From positions 1 to 64,000 of the forward strand of contig CABSAN010000006.1 of NCBI GenBank assembly GCA_902475785.1: DNA of 64,000 nucleotides, read 5' to 3'. Under the pieces are notes generated by a model. That model searched no databases, was not told where the DNA came from, and saw only the letters and a program-made list of their open reading frames with translations. How positions within the stretch are numbered: position 1 is the stretch's first letter; every line of letters starts with the position of its first letter. Source of the stretch: an uncultured Collinsella sp. (lineage in GTDB: Bacteria; Actinomycetota; Coriobacteriia; Coriobacteriales; Coriobacteriaceae). Of the stretch, positions 26,154-34,619 are shown in pieces. The position numbers were made by a program, and so were the translations under genes.

Positions 26154-26924
26154 ATGCCAAGAACGGGTAGAGTCGTTTCGTTAACAGGCTATAACCATAT
26201 AATCGCACGCGGTAATGGCGGCATCTGCATCTTCGAAGACGATGAAGATCGCTATCGGATGCTCACGCTGTTCGAGGATAAGCTTGTTGGGAATGGTATC
26301 GGAGTTACTGCGTGGTGCCTCATGTCGAACCATTTTCATCTCATGGTTGATGACCCTAACGGAAGAATCTCATCTTGCATGAGCGGCATCCTTACCTCGT
26401 ATGTCAAATATTTTAATCATAAAACCGATCGTGTCGGGCATTTGTTTCAGGATCGGTTTAAGAACATTCCAGTTGAGAACGATATCCAGGCAATTGCGCT
26501 CGCTGATTACATCCATATGAATCCCGTTAAGGCGGGTGTTTCGGCTGTCGATAATTATCGCTGGTCCAGCTATCGAGCATATGCGTATGGTTATGATGGG
26601 TTTGGGTTTTGCGATCCTGGCATTGTGCTGGACCTCGTGGGCGGATCGCTTGAATATCGGCATTATCTTGATGAGCGACTAGAGAGCGCGCCTTATGATG
26701 CCGAGCCCCGTCCTCGTGTTCTCGACGATGAGGTGCTTAAAATCGCGAAGGAGATTGCTTTGCCTGTTTCTCTTTCCGACATTAAGGCGATGACTCCAGC
26801 CGAGCGTAGGCCGATTCTTTGTAAAATGCGGAAATCAGGCCTTACGGTTAATCAAATTGTAAGGGCGGTTGGTCTTGGCCGCGCAACGGTTGCGAATGGC
26901 ACGTCGGGTTGGCGTGAGTTTTAG
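26154..26924 (+). CDS. REP-associated tyrosine transposase (Y1_Tnp family)
   Basis: A 256-residue single-strand-acting transposase. The HUH-type metal motif is SNHFHLMV with His60 and His62, and the catalytic Tyr is probably Tyr119 in YIHMNPVKAG, followed by YRWSSYRAY, all standard for RAYTs. The C-terminal 90 residues contain a helix-turn-helix-like segment (LTVNQIVRAVGLGRATV) that could recognise the repeat hairpins. ATG at 26154 with GGGAGGG upstream. All key residues are intact, so it may be active. RAYTs are known in other bacteria to bind and process REP hairpins. Confidence 0.9.
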   Translation: MPRTGRVVSLTGYNHIIARGNGGICIFEDDEDRYRMLTLFEDKLVGNGIGVTAWCLMSNHFHLMVDDPNGRISSCMSGILTSYVKYFNHKTDRVGHLFQDRFKNIPVENDIQAIALADYIHMNPVKAGVSAVDNYRWSSYRAYAYGYDGFGFCDPGIVLDLVGGSLEYRHYLDERLESAPYDAEPRPRVLDDEVLKIAKEIALPVSLSDIKAMTPAERRPILCKMRKSGLTVNQIVRAVGLGRATVANGTSGWREF

Positions 26925-26949
26925 GTCCCTGATTTTGCTCTTTCCCAAG

Positions 26950-27025
26950 AAAGAGTGTCCCCAACGACTAGTCGTTCAAGAACGTCCCCAATGACTAGTC
27001 GTTTAAGAACGTCCGCAATGACTAG
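26950..27025 (-). repeat. Right REP array (inverted copy of the left array)
   Basis: Read on the minus strand from 27025, the array repeats the left one in the same order: unit ending TTAAACGA, unit ending TTGAACGA, then the truncated GGGGACACTCTTT unit next to the transposase gene. Four positions differ from the left array. Confidence 0.88.
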
Positions 27026-27507
27026 TATTCGATGCCTTGGCGGGCTAGGAGGCCTTCGTCGAAGTAGTGTTTGACGGGGCGCATTTCGGTTACTAGGTCT
27101 GCAAGGTCGGCGAGGGGCAGCAAGCCACGGCCGGTGAGCACGAGCTCCGTGGTGGTTGGTTTCATCGCGATCAACGCTTCGACATCTTCGCGCGTCACAA
27201 AGCCCCGTCGCATGGCTTCCCCCAGCTCATCCAAGATTAGCACGTCGACCTGGCTAATCTGCTCGCGCGCCAGCTCCATGATCTGTGCGGCGCAAGCCTC
27301 CGGCGTGTCGCGGTTGGCTTGTACGATGCGCAGACCCAATCGAGGTGCTGCGTCATGTTCGGCACAGTGCAGCTTCTTGGCAAACTGAAGCATGAGCACG
27401 TTAAGTCCATAGCCCGTGGCGCGCAGCGCGAGCCCCAGCGCAGCCGTCGTCTTGCCCTTGCCGTCGCCCGTATAGATTTGAACCTTGCCGACTTCCAGTG
27501 ATGCCAT
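27022..27507 (-). CDS. cobO: Cob(I)alamin adenosyltransferase (CobO/BtuR type)
   Basis: Transfers adenosyl from ATP to cobalamin or corrinoids. The P-loop is YTGDGKGKTTAALGLALRA near residue 14, followed by VLILDELGEAMRRG near 93 and the C-terminal LVLTGRGLLPLADLADLVTEM with VKHYFDEGLLARQGIEY. The length of 161 residues is slightly short but complete. It is isolated from other cobalamin genes here. The TAG stop is part of the terminal CTAG of the RAYT cassette. Confidence 0.93.
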   Translation of the reverse strand: MASLEVGKVQIYTGDGKGKTTAALGLALRATGYGLNVLMLQFAKKLHCAEHDAAPRLGLRIVQANRDTPEACAAQIMELAREQISQVDVLILDELGEAMRRGFVTREDVEALIAMKPTTTELVLTGRGLLPLADLADLVTEMRPVKHYFDEGLLARQGIEY

Positions 27508-27584
27508 CTCTGTCCTTTCGTGCCCGGCGTCGGTTTATCGCCGTCCGGGTTGGGTATTCTAGAAAACATTATCAACCCCAGTAG

Positions 27585-29492
27585 ATGGAGTTCAAGCAGA
27601 TGGAGATGGATGACAACAAACGTAGACGGAATATGATCCTCTACGTGCTCATCGCCTTCGTCGTCTACCTCGTGCTCTCGACCGTTCTGTTCCCCAACAT
27701 CGGTCACACGCAGCAGATTACGAAGACCGATTACTCGACGTTTGTCAAAGCGCTCGATAAGAAGAGCGTCGACAAGGTCGAGTACAACACGGACGACTAC
27801 ACGATTTATTACACCAAGAAGGGCGAGGACGAGAACATCGCCTACAAGACGACCGGCGTTCCGAATGACGCGGGCTTTACCGATCGCGTGCTTGAATCTG
27901 GCGCCTCGCTGGAGTCGGTCGTTCCCGATAAGAATTCGGGTCTGATGACCTATTACCTGCTTACGCTCATTCTTCCCATGGCGATTTTCTTCCTGATCGG
28001 CTGGTGGCTCAACCGCCGCATGAAGAAGGCCATGGGCGATGACGGTCCCTCGATGAATTTTGGCGGCGGTGGTTTTGGCGGCGGTGGACTGGGCAAGTCC
28101 GGCGCGCGCGTGATCGCCTCCAAGGACGTGGGCGTGACCTTTAAAGATGTCGCCGGCCAGGAAGAGGCCAAGGAGTCCCTCAAGGAGGTCGTCGACTTTC
28201 TGGAGAAGCCGCAGCGCTACGAGGAGATCGGCGCCAAGCTGCCGCGTGGTGCTCTTCTTGTCGGCCCTCCGGGTACCGGTAAGACCCTGCTTGCCAAGGC
28301 TGTTGCCGGCGAGGCGGGCGTGCCGTTCTTTAGCATTTCGGGCTCTGAGTTCGTCGAGATGTTCGTCGGCCGCGGTGCCGCCAAGGTTCGTGACCTGTTT
28401 AAGCAGGCCAAGGAAAAGGCCCCGTGTATCGTCTTTATCGATGAGATCGATACCATCGGCAAGAAGCGCGATGGCGGTGGCTTTAGTGGCAACGACGAGC
28501 GCGAGCAGACGCTCAACCAGCTGCTGACCGAGATGGACGGCTTCGATAACCACAAGGGCATCGTCGTTCTCGCTGCTACCAACCGCCCTGACAGCCTTGA
28601 CCCGGCCCTGCTGCGCCCCGGTCGTTTTGACCGCCGTATCCCCGTTGAGCTGCCCGACCTGACCGGCCGTAAGAACATTCTTGAGCTGCATGCCAAGAGT
28701 GTTAAGACGCAGCCGCCGATCGACCTGACCGCGATTGCCCGCGCCACGCCCGGTGCCTCGGGCGCTGACCTGGCCAACATCATCAACGAGGGCGCCCTGC
28801 GTGCCGTCCGCGAGGGTCGCAAGCGCGCCACGCAGGACGATTTTGAGGAGTCGGTAGAGGTCGTCATCGCCGGCCAGCAGCGCAAGTCCACGGTGCTGTC
28901 CGACCACGAGAAGCAGGTCGTTTCTTACCACGAGATCGGCCATGCCATCGTTGCCGCCCGCCAGAAGGGCTCTGCGCCGGTCACGAAGATCACCATCGTG
29001 CCGCGCACGAGCGGTGCTCTGGGCTACACCATGCAGGTCGAGGAGGATGAGCGCTTCCTGACCACGCGCCAGGAGGTCCTGGACAAGCTCGCCGTCTACT
29101 GCGGTGGCCGTGCGGCCGAGGAGCTCATCTTTGGTGAGATGACGACTGGCGCCGCCAACGATATCGAGCAAGCCACCAAGCTCGCCCGTAACATGGTGAC
29201 GCGCTTTGGTATGTCCGATGAGTTTGGCATGATGGCGCTCGGTACCGTTCAGAATGCGTACCTCAACCAGGACACGTCGCTCACCTGCGCCCCCGGTACG
29301 GCCGAGCGCGTGGACGCGATTGTCGCCAAGCTGATCGAGGATGCGCACGACCGCGCCCTGCAGATCCTGAAGGAGAACAAGTTCAAGCTCCACGAGCTGG
29401 CTCGTTATCTGTACAAGAAGGAGACGATCACGGGCGAGGAGTTTATGAATCTTCTCACGCGCGAAAATCCGCTGATACCGAAGCAGCAGTAA
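27585..29492 (+). CDS. ftsH: ATP-dependent zinc metalloprotease FtsH
   Basis: Membrane AAA+ protease. Two transmembrane segments at about residues 16-36 and 124-142 flank a short periplasmic domain. The AAA module has VGPPGTGKTLLAKAVAGEA, FIDEIDTIGKKRD and the second region of homology with RPGRFDRRIPVELPD. The zinc site is HEIGHAIVA near residue 449 (HExxH). Length is 635 residues. A glycine-rich linker (FGGGGFGGGGLG) joins membrane and AAA parts. The ATG at 27585 is uncertain; in-frame ATGs at 27600 and 27606 are alternatives. Confidence 0.95.
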   Translation: MEFKQMEMDDNKRRRNMILYVLIAFVVYLVLSTVLFPNIGHTQQITKTDYSTFVKALDKKSVDKVEYNTDDYTIYYTKKGEDENIAYKTTGVPNDAGFTDRVLESGASLESVVPDKNSGLMTYYLLTLILPMAIFFLIGWWLNRRMKKAMGDDGPSMNFGGGGFGGGGLGKSGARVIASKDVGVTFKDVAGQEEAKESLKEVVDFLEKPQRYEEIGAKLPRGALLVGPPGTGKTLLAKAVAGEAGVPFFSISGSEFVEMFVGRGAAKVRDLFKQAKEKAPCIVFIDEIDTIGKKRDGGGFSGNDEREQTLNQLLTEMDGFDNHKGIVVLAATNRPDSLDPALLRPGRFDRRIPVELPDLTGRKNILELHAKSVKTQPPIDLTAIARATPGASGADLANIINEGALRAVREGRKRATQDDFEESVEVVIAGQQRKSTVLSDHEKQVVSYHEIGHAIVAARQKGSAPVTKITIVPRTSGALGYTMQVEEDERFLTTRQEVLDKLAVYCGGRAAEELIFGEMTTGAANDIEQATKLARNMVTRFGMSDEFGMMALGTVQNAYLNQDTSLTCAPGTAERVDAIVAKLIEDAHDRALQILKENKFKLHELARYLYKKETITGEEFMNLLTRENPLIPKQQ

Positions 29493-29511
29493 GGCTGGTT
29501 GCACATTGTTG

Positions 29512-29550
29512 AACGCCCCATTTGAGTCTCTATCTCAAATGGGGCGTTTT
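29512..29550 (+). terminator. ftsH terminator
   Basis: Perfect 15-base arms (29512-29526 AACGCCCCATTTGAG and 29534-29548) enclose a seven-base loop and end in TTTT. Strong intrinsic terminator. Confidence 0.9.
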
Positions 29551-29567
29551 ACGTCGGAGGGATATGT

Positions 29568-30020
29568 ATGAAGATCGTGGTGAGCGCCTGCTTGATGGGC
29601 GAGAGCTGCAAGTATAACGGGCTCGATAACTACCATCGCGAGCTGGTCGAAGCGTGCGAACGCACAGGGACCGAGGTGCTCCTCGTATGCCCCGAGGTTT
29701 TTGGCGGTCTTCCGACGCCGCGCAAGCCGTCAGAGATTGTGAACGGCGAGGTTCGTACCTGCGAGGGCATCTCGGTCGATCGCGAGTTTCGTCATGGTGC
29801 TCAACGTGCGCTCGATATGTGCGAGCAGGCGGGCGGTCCGTCCGAGATCACCGCGTGCATCCTGCAGGACCGCAGCCCCTCGTGTGGCGTAGGTCGCATC
29901 TACGACGGCACTTTTAGTGGTACGCTCACCGTGGGCAACGGTGTTTTCGTCGACATGCTCCTGCGTCACGGGTACCGTGTGATTCCGGCAAGCGAGTTCG
30001 ACCCCAGCATGTTGGAGTAA
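29568..30020 (+). CDS. DUF523 family protein
   Basis: A 150-residue DUF523 protein of unknown biochemical function. Conserved cysteine motifs of the family are seen: VSACLMGESCKYNG at the N-terminus, LLVCPEVFGGLPTPR near residue 41, and ILQDRSPSCGVGRIYDG near residue 98. The Cys spacing suggests metal or cluster binding, which is inference. ATG at 29568 with GGAGGG upstream. It stands alone after ftsH and converges with the alcohol dehydrogenase gene. Confidence 0.85.
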   Translation: MKIVVSACLMGESCKYNGLDNYHRELVEACERTGTEVLLVCPEVFGGLPTPRKPSEIVNGEVRTCEGISVDREFRHGAQRALDMCEQAGGPSEITACILQDRSPSCGVGRIYDGTFSGTLTVGNGVFVDMLLRHGYRVIPASEFDPSMLE

Positions 30021-30025
30021 TAAAA

Positions 30026-30062
30026 AACCACCACAAAGGTGCCTGTCCCCTTTGTGGTGGTT
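30026..30062. repeat. Palindromic repeat, AAAGGTGCCTGTCC family, copy 1
   Basis: Arms AACCACCACAAAGG (30026-30039) and its exact complement (30049-30062) flank the nine-base loop TGCCTGTCC. It lies between convergent genes and can act as a bidirectional terminator. A near-identical hairpin in the opposite orientation is at 37842-37878. Confidence 0.8.
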
Positions 30063-30073
30063 ATGGGTTAGAG

Positions 30074-31156
30074 CTAGAGGGTGTGGCCGTAGGCGTTGGC
30101 GGCCTTGATGGCGGCGGCGAATTTTTCGTCGGTGAAGGGCTCGGGGTTTCCCTGCTTCCACTCGTTGGTGGCGTGCGCGTACTCGCACAGGGCCGGGATA
30201 TCTGCCTCGGCAAGGCCAACCTGCTCAAGCGTCACGGGCAGGTCCATCTGCTTGTTAAAGGCGGCGTAGCGCTTAAGGTTCTCGGTGTCGCCCGTGTAGG
30301 CGAACAACACGAGCACGCCCAGGCTCACGACCTCGCCGTGCAGGTAGGTGCCCTCACGCGGTATGCTGCAGGTGGCGTTGTAGAACGCGTGCGCCACGCT
30401 CGAGTTGTAGTAGTAATCGTTTTGATTGGTCAGGTTCGAGACATAGCCCGTGTTGACCACGATATCGAGCGCGATCTGCTTGACGGCCTCGCTCGACAGG
30501 TCCTGGCGCACGTCCTCAAGACCCTGGACGCCATAGGTAAACAGCGGCTCGGAGCAGGTGTGGGCGAGTGCCAGGCCAAGACCGGCGGTGTGCTCCAGAT
30601 TACCGGCACTCGTGGCGTACTCTACCTCGGGCTGCTTAGAGAGGGCATCGCCCACGCCAGCCCAGAAGTACTCTGCCGGAGCCTCGGCGATGATCCTGGG
30701 GTTGATGAAGATGTGCGCCGGTCGGTTGGGGTACGAATAGCCCTCGAGTGATCCGTCGTCGTTGTACACGACGGCAATGGCGGTCGCGGCGGAGCAGTTG
30801 GAACAGATCGTCGGGACGGTGAAGACGATCTTCTTGAGCTCGATGGCTGCGGTCTTCACAGTGTCGAGCGCCTTGCCGCCGCCACAGGCGATAAGCACGT
30901 CTGCCTGCTGACAAGCGGGGGAGTTCACAACCTTGGCGATATTGGTGCGCGTGCTGTTGGTGCCATAGACGCGCGTCTCCAGGACCTCGACATCGGTACC
31001 TTCAAGTGCCGCCTCGATTCCCGGCAGCGCCGCAGCCAGGGCTCGCTTGCCGCCAATGATGGCGACTTTCTTCGCGCCGTACTCCGCCAGTGCGGTTGGC
31101 AGCTCGGTAAAGCAATCCTCGCCAACGGTGTAGTCGCTCATTCCGATCGTGCGCAT
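30074..31156 (-). CDS. Iron-containing alcohol dehydrogenase, glycerol dehydrogenase-like
   Basis: A 360-residue NAD-linked polyol dehydrogenase of the group III ADH family, closest in appearance to glycerol dehydrogenase GldA. The cofactor motif is ACGGGKALDTVKTAA near residue 90. Candidate metal ligands are the Asp in GVGDALSKQPE, His in LALAHTCSEP and His in YLHGEVVSLG. Oxidation of glycerol or reduction of a hydroxyketone is the likely activity; substrate cannot be proven. ATG at 31156 has AGAAGG upstream on the minus strand. No dihydroxyacetone kinase gene adjoins it. Confidence 0.82.
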   Translation of the reverse strand: MRTIGMSDYTVGEDCFTELPTALAEYGAKKVAIIGGKRALAAALPGIEAALEGTDVEVLETRVYGTNSTRTNIAKVVNSPACQQADVLIACGGGKALDTVKTAAIELKKIVFTVPTICSNCSAATAIAVVYNDDGSLEGYSYPNRPAHIFINPRIIAEAPAEYFWAGVGDALSKQPEVEYATSAGNLEHTAGLGLALAHTCSEPLFTYGVQGLEDVRQDLSSEAVKQIALDIVVNTGYVSNLTNQNDYYYNSSVAHAFYNATCSIPREGTYLHGEVVSLGVLVLFAYTGDTENLKRYAAFNKQMDLPVTLEQVGLAEADIPALCEYAHATNEWKQGNPEPFTDEKFAAAIKAANAYGHTL

Positions 31157-31277
31157 AGCAACCTTCTTTCGTTCGATAAAGTACTTTCAGGTATTTTGCT
31201 CCTAGAGAAGGTCCACGGCCGCGAGAAATTTCGAACGTATAAAACCAGTGTTGAGGGTTTTTCGCCGGCGCGGAACG

Positions 31278-31286
31278 TGCTAGCAT
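31278..31286 (+). promoter_or_regulatory. Candidate extended -10 promoter of the ileS leader
   Basis: TGC followed by TAGCAT lies just before the structured leader. No clear -35 box is visible, as expected for an extended -10 promoter. The gap from 31157 to here shows no gene. Confidence 0.4.
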
Positions 31287-31293
31287 ACTCCGC

Positions 31294-31600
31294 ATAAGCG
31301 TTGATGGGGACGAGTAGTCGGCCGTCCGCATGCTACAGAGAGCGGGAAGCGCTGAGAACCCGTGCATGCGACCGATGAAAATCACCCCGGAGCTGCGGTC
31401 CCAACGGACGAGCCGCATAGGCACGTCTTAGTAGACATCGCCGAGATGGTCGTCGATACAGACCAGCCGAGTAACGGATGCGAGCGCGCGAATACGCGGG
31501 CGAGGGCATCTAAGCTGGGTGGTTAAGCGAAGAGCTTTTGCGGGCTAACTGACCGTTTTGTGGCGCTTCGTCCCAGCTTGTAGGGACGGGCGCTTTTTTG
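31294..31600 (+). promoter_or_regulatory. T-box riboswitch controlling ileS
   Basis: Leader of about 300 nt. Stem I contains the AG-bulge-like AGAGAGCGGGAAG (31337 on), and an ATC triplet at 31381-31383 is a good specifier for tRNA-Ile. The T-box GGGTGGTTAAGCGAAG at 31517 has TGGT, complementary to the ACCA end of uncharged tRNA. AAGCTGGG (31512-31519) pairs with CCCAGCTT (31572-31579), and CGAAG with CTTCG, to make the antiterminator. The competing terminator is GCGCTTCGTCCC with GGGACGGGCGC followed by a T-run. Uncharged tRNA-Ile should therefore permit read-through into ileS. Confidence 0.88.
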
Positions 31601-31642
31601 GTGCCCAGAGGGCGTGCGCGCCCATGATAAGAAAGGGGTACC

Positions 31643-34444
31643 GTGGCAAACGAGTACAAGCAGACGATGAATCTGCCCAAAACCGGATTTCCCATGCGTG
31701 CCGGTCTTTCCAAGTCCGAGCCCAAGCGACTCAAGGACTGGCAGGACAACAAGGTCTACGAGCAAGTTCTAAAGAAGAACGAGGGTCACAAGAAGTTCGT
31801 GCTGCACGACGGCCCTCCGTACGCCAACGGCCCGATCCACATCGGCCACGCCATGAACAAGATCTCCAAGGACATGATCAACCGTTACTGGATGATGCAG
31901 GGCTGTGAAGTTCCCTATGTCCCCGGTTGGGACTGCCACGGTCAGCCGATTGAGCACAAGGTCGAGGAGAAGCTCGGCACCGAAAAGTTTAACCAGACCC
32001 CCACGGCCAAGATTCGTGAGCTTTGCAACGAGTTCGCTGTCGAGAACATCGAGCTGCAGAAGGCCGGCTTCCGTCGCCTGGGCGTGCTCGGTGACTGGGA
32101 CAACCCGTATCTGACGCTCTATCACCAGCATGACGCCGCCGACATCGAGGTCTTTAAGGCCATGTTCGATAAGGGCATGATCTATCGCGGCCACAAGCCC
32201 GTCCACTGGTGCAAGCACTGCCACACCGCACTCGCCGAGGCCGAGATCGAGTACTCCGATGAGACGAGCCCGTCCATCTTCGTGCGCTTTGAGATGACCT
32301 CCAAGCCCGCCGGCCTCGAGAACTTCGACGGCCCGGTCGACTTTATCATCTGGACGACCACGCCGTGGACCATCCCCTCCGACCAGGCCGTTTCCCTCAA
32401 GCCCGGCGCCGCCTATGTCGCCGTTGAGCACGATGGTCGTGCCGAGGTCATGCTCGAGGACTTGGCTCCCAAGTGCTGTGAGGAGTTTGGCTGGGAGTAC
32501 ACCCCGGTTATGGTCGACGGTAAGCCCTACGTGGTTCCCGCCGAGACCTTCCATCACATCCACTACAAGCAGCCGATCTTTGACGGTGTCGAGGGCGTGG
32601 CGCTGCTGGCTGATTACGTCGGTGTCGACGACGGTACCGGTATCGTCCACAACTCGCCCGGCCACGGCGTCGACGACTACTTTGCCTGCCTCAAGGAGGG
32701 CATCACCGACATCTGCATGCCGGTCGATGACGACGGCAAGTTCTACACCGGTGAGGAGTTTGGCACCGGTGGCCCCTTCAGCGGTATGGATACCGATGAG
32801 GCCAACCCGCACATCATCGAGTTCCTGCGCGAGCGCGGCACCCTGGTTCTCGAGAAGAAGATCACGCACAGCTATCCGCACTGCTGGCGCTGCAAGCACC
32901 CGGTGCTCTTCCGTGCTACCGACCAGTGGTTTGTCTCGATGGACAAGACTGGTTTGCGCGAGCAGGCTGGCAAAGAGGTCCGCGAGAACGTCAAGTGGTA
33001 TCCGGACCACGCGGCCAACCGCATCGGTGCCATGGTCGAGCAGCGTCCCGACTGGTGCATCAGCCGTCAGCGCAACTGGGGCGTGCCCATCCCGAGCTAC
33101 ACCTGTGCCGACTGCGGCGAGAAAGTCATGAATGACGCCACGCTCGACGCCGTCATCAAGCTCTTCCACGAGAAGGGCTCCGACGCCTGGTTCACCGACG
33201 CTCCCGAGAGCTACCTGGGCGAGGCCTGCGTCTGCCCCAAGTGCGGTGGACATCACCTCAAGGCCGATAAGGACATCCTCGACGTGTGGTGGGACTCCGG
33301 CGTGTCTTGGAAGGCCGTCTGCGAGTACCGTCCCGAGCTGGAGTATCCGGCGGATGTGTACCTCGAGGGCTCCGACCAGCACCGCGGTTGGTTCCAGAGC
33401 TCGCTGCTCACCTCGGTGGGCGCCAACGGCCACGCTCCGTACAAGGCGGTCGTCTCGCAGGGCTTCACGCTTGATGGCCAGGGCCGTAAGATGTCCAAGT
33501 CGCTCGGCAACGTCATCGACCCCAATAAGGTCTGTGACGAGATGGGTGCCGACATCATCCGCCTGTGGGTTGCATCCGTTGATACCAGCTCCGACGTGTC
33601 CATCGACCACGAGATCCTTGCCCGTACGTCCGACGCCTACCGTCGTTTCCGCAACACGCTGCGCTTCCTGCTCTCCGAGCTCGAGGGTCAGTTTGAGCCT
33701 GAGACCGACGGTGTTGCCTTTGCCGACCTGCTGCCGCTCGACAAGCTCATGGTTGCCCGCCTGACCCAGGTCCAGGCCGAGGTCGACGATGCCTACGCCA
33801 GCTACGAGTTCCCGCGCGCCTACCGTGCGCTCTACGACTTCGTGGTTACCGAGCTTTCCAACGTGTACCTCGACGCCCTGAAGGACCGTCTGTACTGCGA
33901 CAAGCCCGGCTCGCTCGAGCGCCGCAGCGCCCAGACCGTGCTGGCCGAGCTCTTCTCGATGCTCATGCGCGACCTGCAGCCGATCCTGTCCTACACCGTC
34001 GACGAGGCCATGGCCTATGCGCCTGCCGGCTGCGTTGACCACCAGAAGTACGCCGCGCTGCTCGATTGGTACAAGTCGCCTATCACGGTCGACGAGGCCA
34101 ATGAGTTTGAGGGCGTGCTCGAGGCTTCACTCGAGCTCCGTAGCGCCGTGACCAAGGCCCTTGAGGATGCCCGCTCCGCCGGCACCTTCACCAAGAGCCA
34201 GCAGGTCCGCGTCAAGGCGGTCGTTCCCGCCGAGATGTACACGCTGCTGACCGGCGACAAGGCGGTCGACCTGGCCGAGTTCTACATCGTCTCCGATGTT
34301 GAGCTGACGCAGGGCGAGGAGCTTTCCGTTGCTATCGAGGCTGCCGAGGGCGAGTGCTGCGACCGTTGCTGGAACTACCGCACCACCGTCGGCGAGTACA
34401 ACGGCCACGCGCATATCTGCAAGCGCTGCGCTGACGCCTTGTAG
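31643..34444 (+). CDS. ileS: Isoleucyl-tRNA synthetase
   Basis: Class I synthetase of 933 residues. The HIGH motif is PIHIGHAMNK near residue 66 and the KMSKS motif is GRKMSKSLGN near residue 615. The CP1 editing domain lies between, with TTPWTIPSD and the GTGIVHNSPGHG region. The anticodon-binding domain follows, and a C-terminal zinc finger (CCDRCW and CKRC) closes the protein. GTG start at 31643 with AAAGGGG upstream. Expression is controlled by the T-box leader. Confidence 0.97.
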   Translation: MANEYKQTMNLPKTGFPMRAGLSKSEPKRLKDWQDNKVYEQVLKKNEGHKKFVLHDGPPYANGPIHIGHAMNKISKDMINRYWMMQGCEVPYVPGWDCHGQPIEHKVEEKLGTEKFNQTPTAKIRELCNEFAVENIELQKAGFRRLGVLGDWDNPYLTLYHQHDAADIEVFKAMFDKGMIYRGHKPVHWCKHCHTALAEAEIEYSDETSPSIFVRFEMTSKPAGLENFDGPVDFIIWTTTPWTIPSDQAVSLKPGAAYVAVEHDGRAEVMLEDLAPKCCEEFGWEYTPVMVDGKPYVVPAETFHHIHYKQPIFDGVEGVALLADYVGVDDGTGIVHNSPGHGVDDYFACLKEGITDICMPVDDDGKFYTGEEFGTGGPFSGMDTDEANPHIIEFLRERGTLVLEKKITHSYPHCWRCKHPVLFRATDQWFVSMDKTGLREQAGKEVRENVKWYPDHAANRIGAMVEQRPDWCISRQRNWGVPIPSYTCADCGEKVMNDATLDAVIKLFHEKGSDAWFTDAPESYLGEACVCPKCGGHHLKADKDILDVWWDSGVSWKAVCEYRPELEYPADVYLEGSDQHRGWFQSSLLTSVGANGHAPYKAVVSQGFTLDGQGRKMSKSLGNVIDPNKVCDEMGADIIRLWVASVDTSSDVSIDHEILARTSDAYRRFRNTLRFLLSELEGQFEPETDGVAFADLLPLDKLMVARLTQVQAEVDDAYASYEFPRAYRALYDFVVTELSNVYLDALKDRLYCDKPGSLERRSAQTVLAELFSMLMRDLQPILSYTVDEAMAYAPAGCVDHQKYAALLDWYKSPITVDEANEFEGVLEASLELRSAVTKALEDARSAGTFTKSQQVRVKAVVPAEMYTLLTGDKAVDLAEFYIVSDVELTQGEELSVAIEAAEGECCDRCWNYRTTVGEYNGHAHICKRCADAL

Positions 34445-34475
34445 GTTACGGCGTTCGTAGAACGCCGTAACCTAC
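34441..34475. repeat. 16-bp perfect hairpin overlapping the ileS stop codon
   Basis: Arms 34441-34456 and 34460-34475 (GTAGGTTACGGCGTTC and complement) with loop GTA. The left arm includes the ileS TAG codon. It shares GTTACGGCGTT and AACGCCGTAAC with the hairpin after rpoD. Confidence 0.8.
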
Positions 34476-34600
34476 CGACGCTGCAAACGCCCCTAAGCGG
34501 CAATCTGACGTTCAATCGTCGGTCGCGTACCAAAGTACGCTTCCCTCCTCTTTCACGTCACCTTGCTCGCTTAGGGACGTTTTCGCTGTTGGCGACGGTA
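34473..34600. repeat. Concentric nested palindrome after ileS
   Basis: Tips TACCGACGC (34473-34481) and GCGACGGTA (34592-34600) pair with one mismatch; core arms 34486-34499 and 34568-34581 pair with one mismatch; GCGTAC/GTACGC (34525-34540) form the centre. All tiers share a centre near 34534. GACGCTGC, TTCAA, CCTCTTT and TCGCT segments match the element after rpoD. The element is the second half of that composite repeat. Confidence 0.7.
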
Positions 34601-34619
34601 ATGCAGCGTTTCTATTGTT

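Larger units (their letters stand above)
25949..27025 (+). mobile_element. RAYT (REP-associated tyrosine transposase) cassette
   Basis: A 1077-bp unit: a Y1-family transposase gene flanked by 76-bp imperfect inverted repeats (25949-26024 and 26950-27025; 72 of 76 positions match). Each flank has two full 27-nt units and one truncated variant unit. The cassette begins and ends with CTAG, and these tetranucleotides supply the stop codons of both convergent neighbours (MATE and cobO). The cassette interior is visibly richer in A/T than its surroundings. No target duplication is seen, as expected for HUH/Y1 enzymes. Confidence 0.85.

Noticed and set aside
25949..27025. Conventional insertion sequence with DDE transposase
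   Set aside because: The enzyme is a Y1 HUH tyrosine transposase and the flanks are arrays of hairpin units, not single terminal inverted repeats with target duplications.
31769..34042. 757-codon minus-strand ORF
   Set aside because: Antisense shadow of ileS; low-complexity Val/Gly/Asp composition typical of reverse-frame reading.
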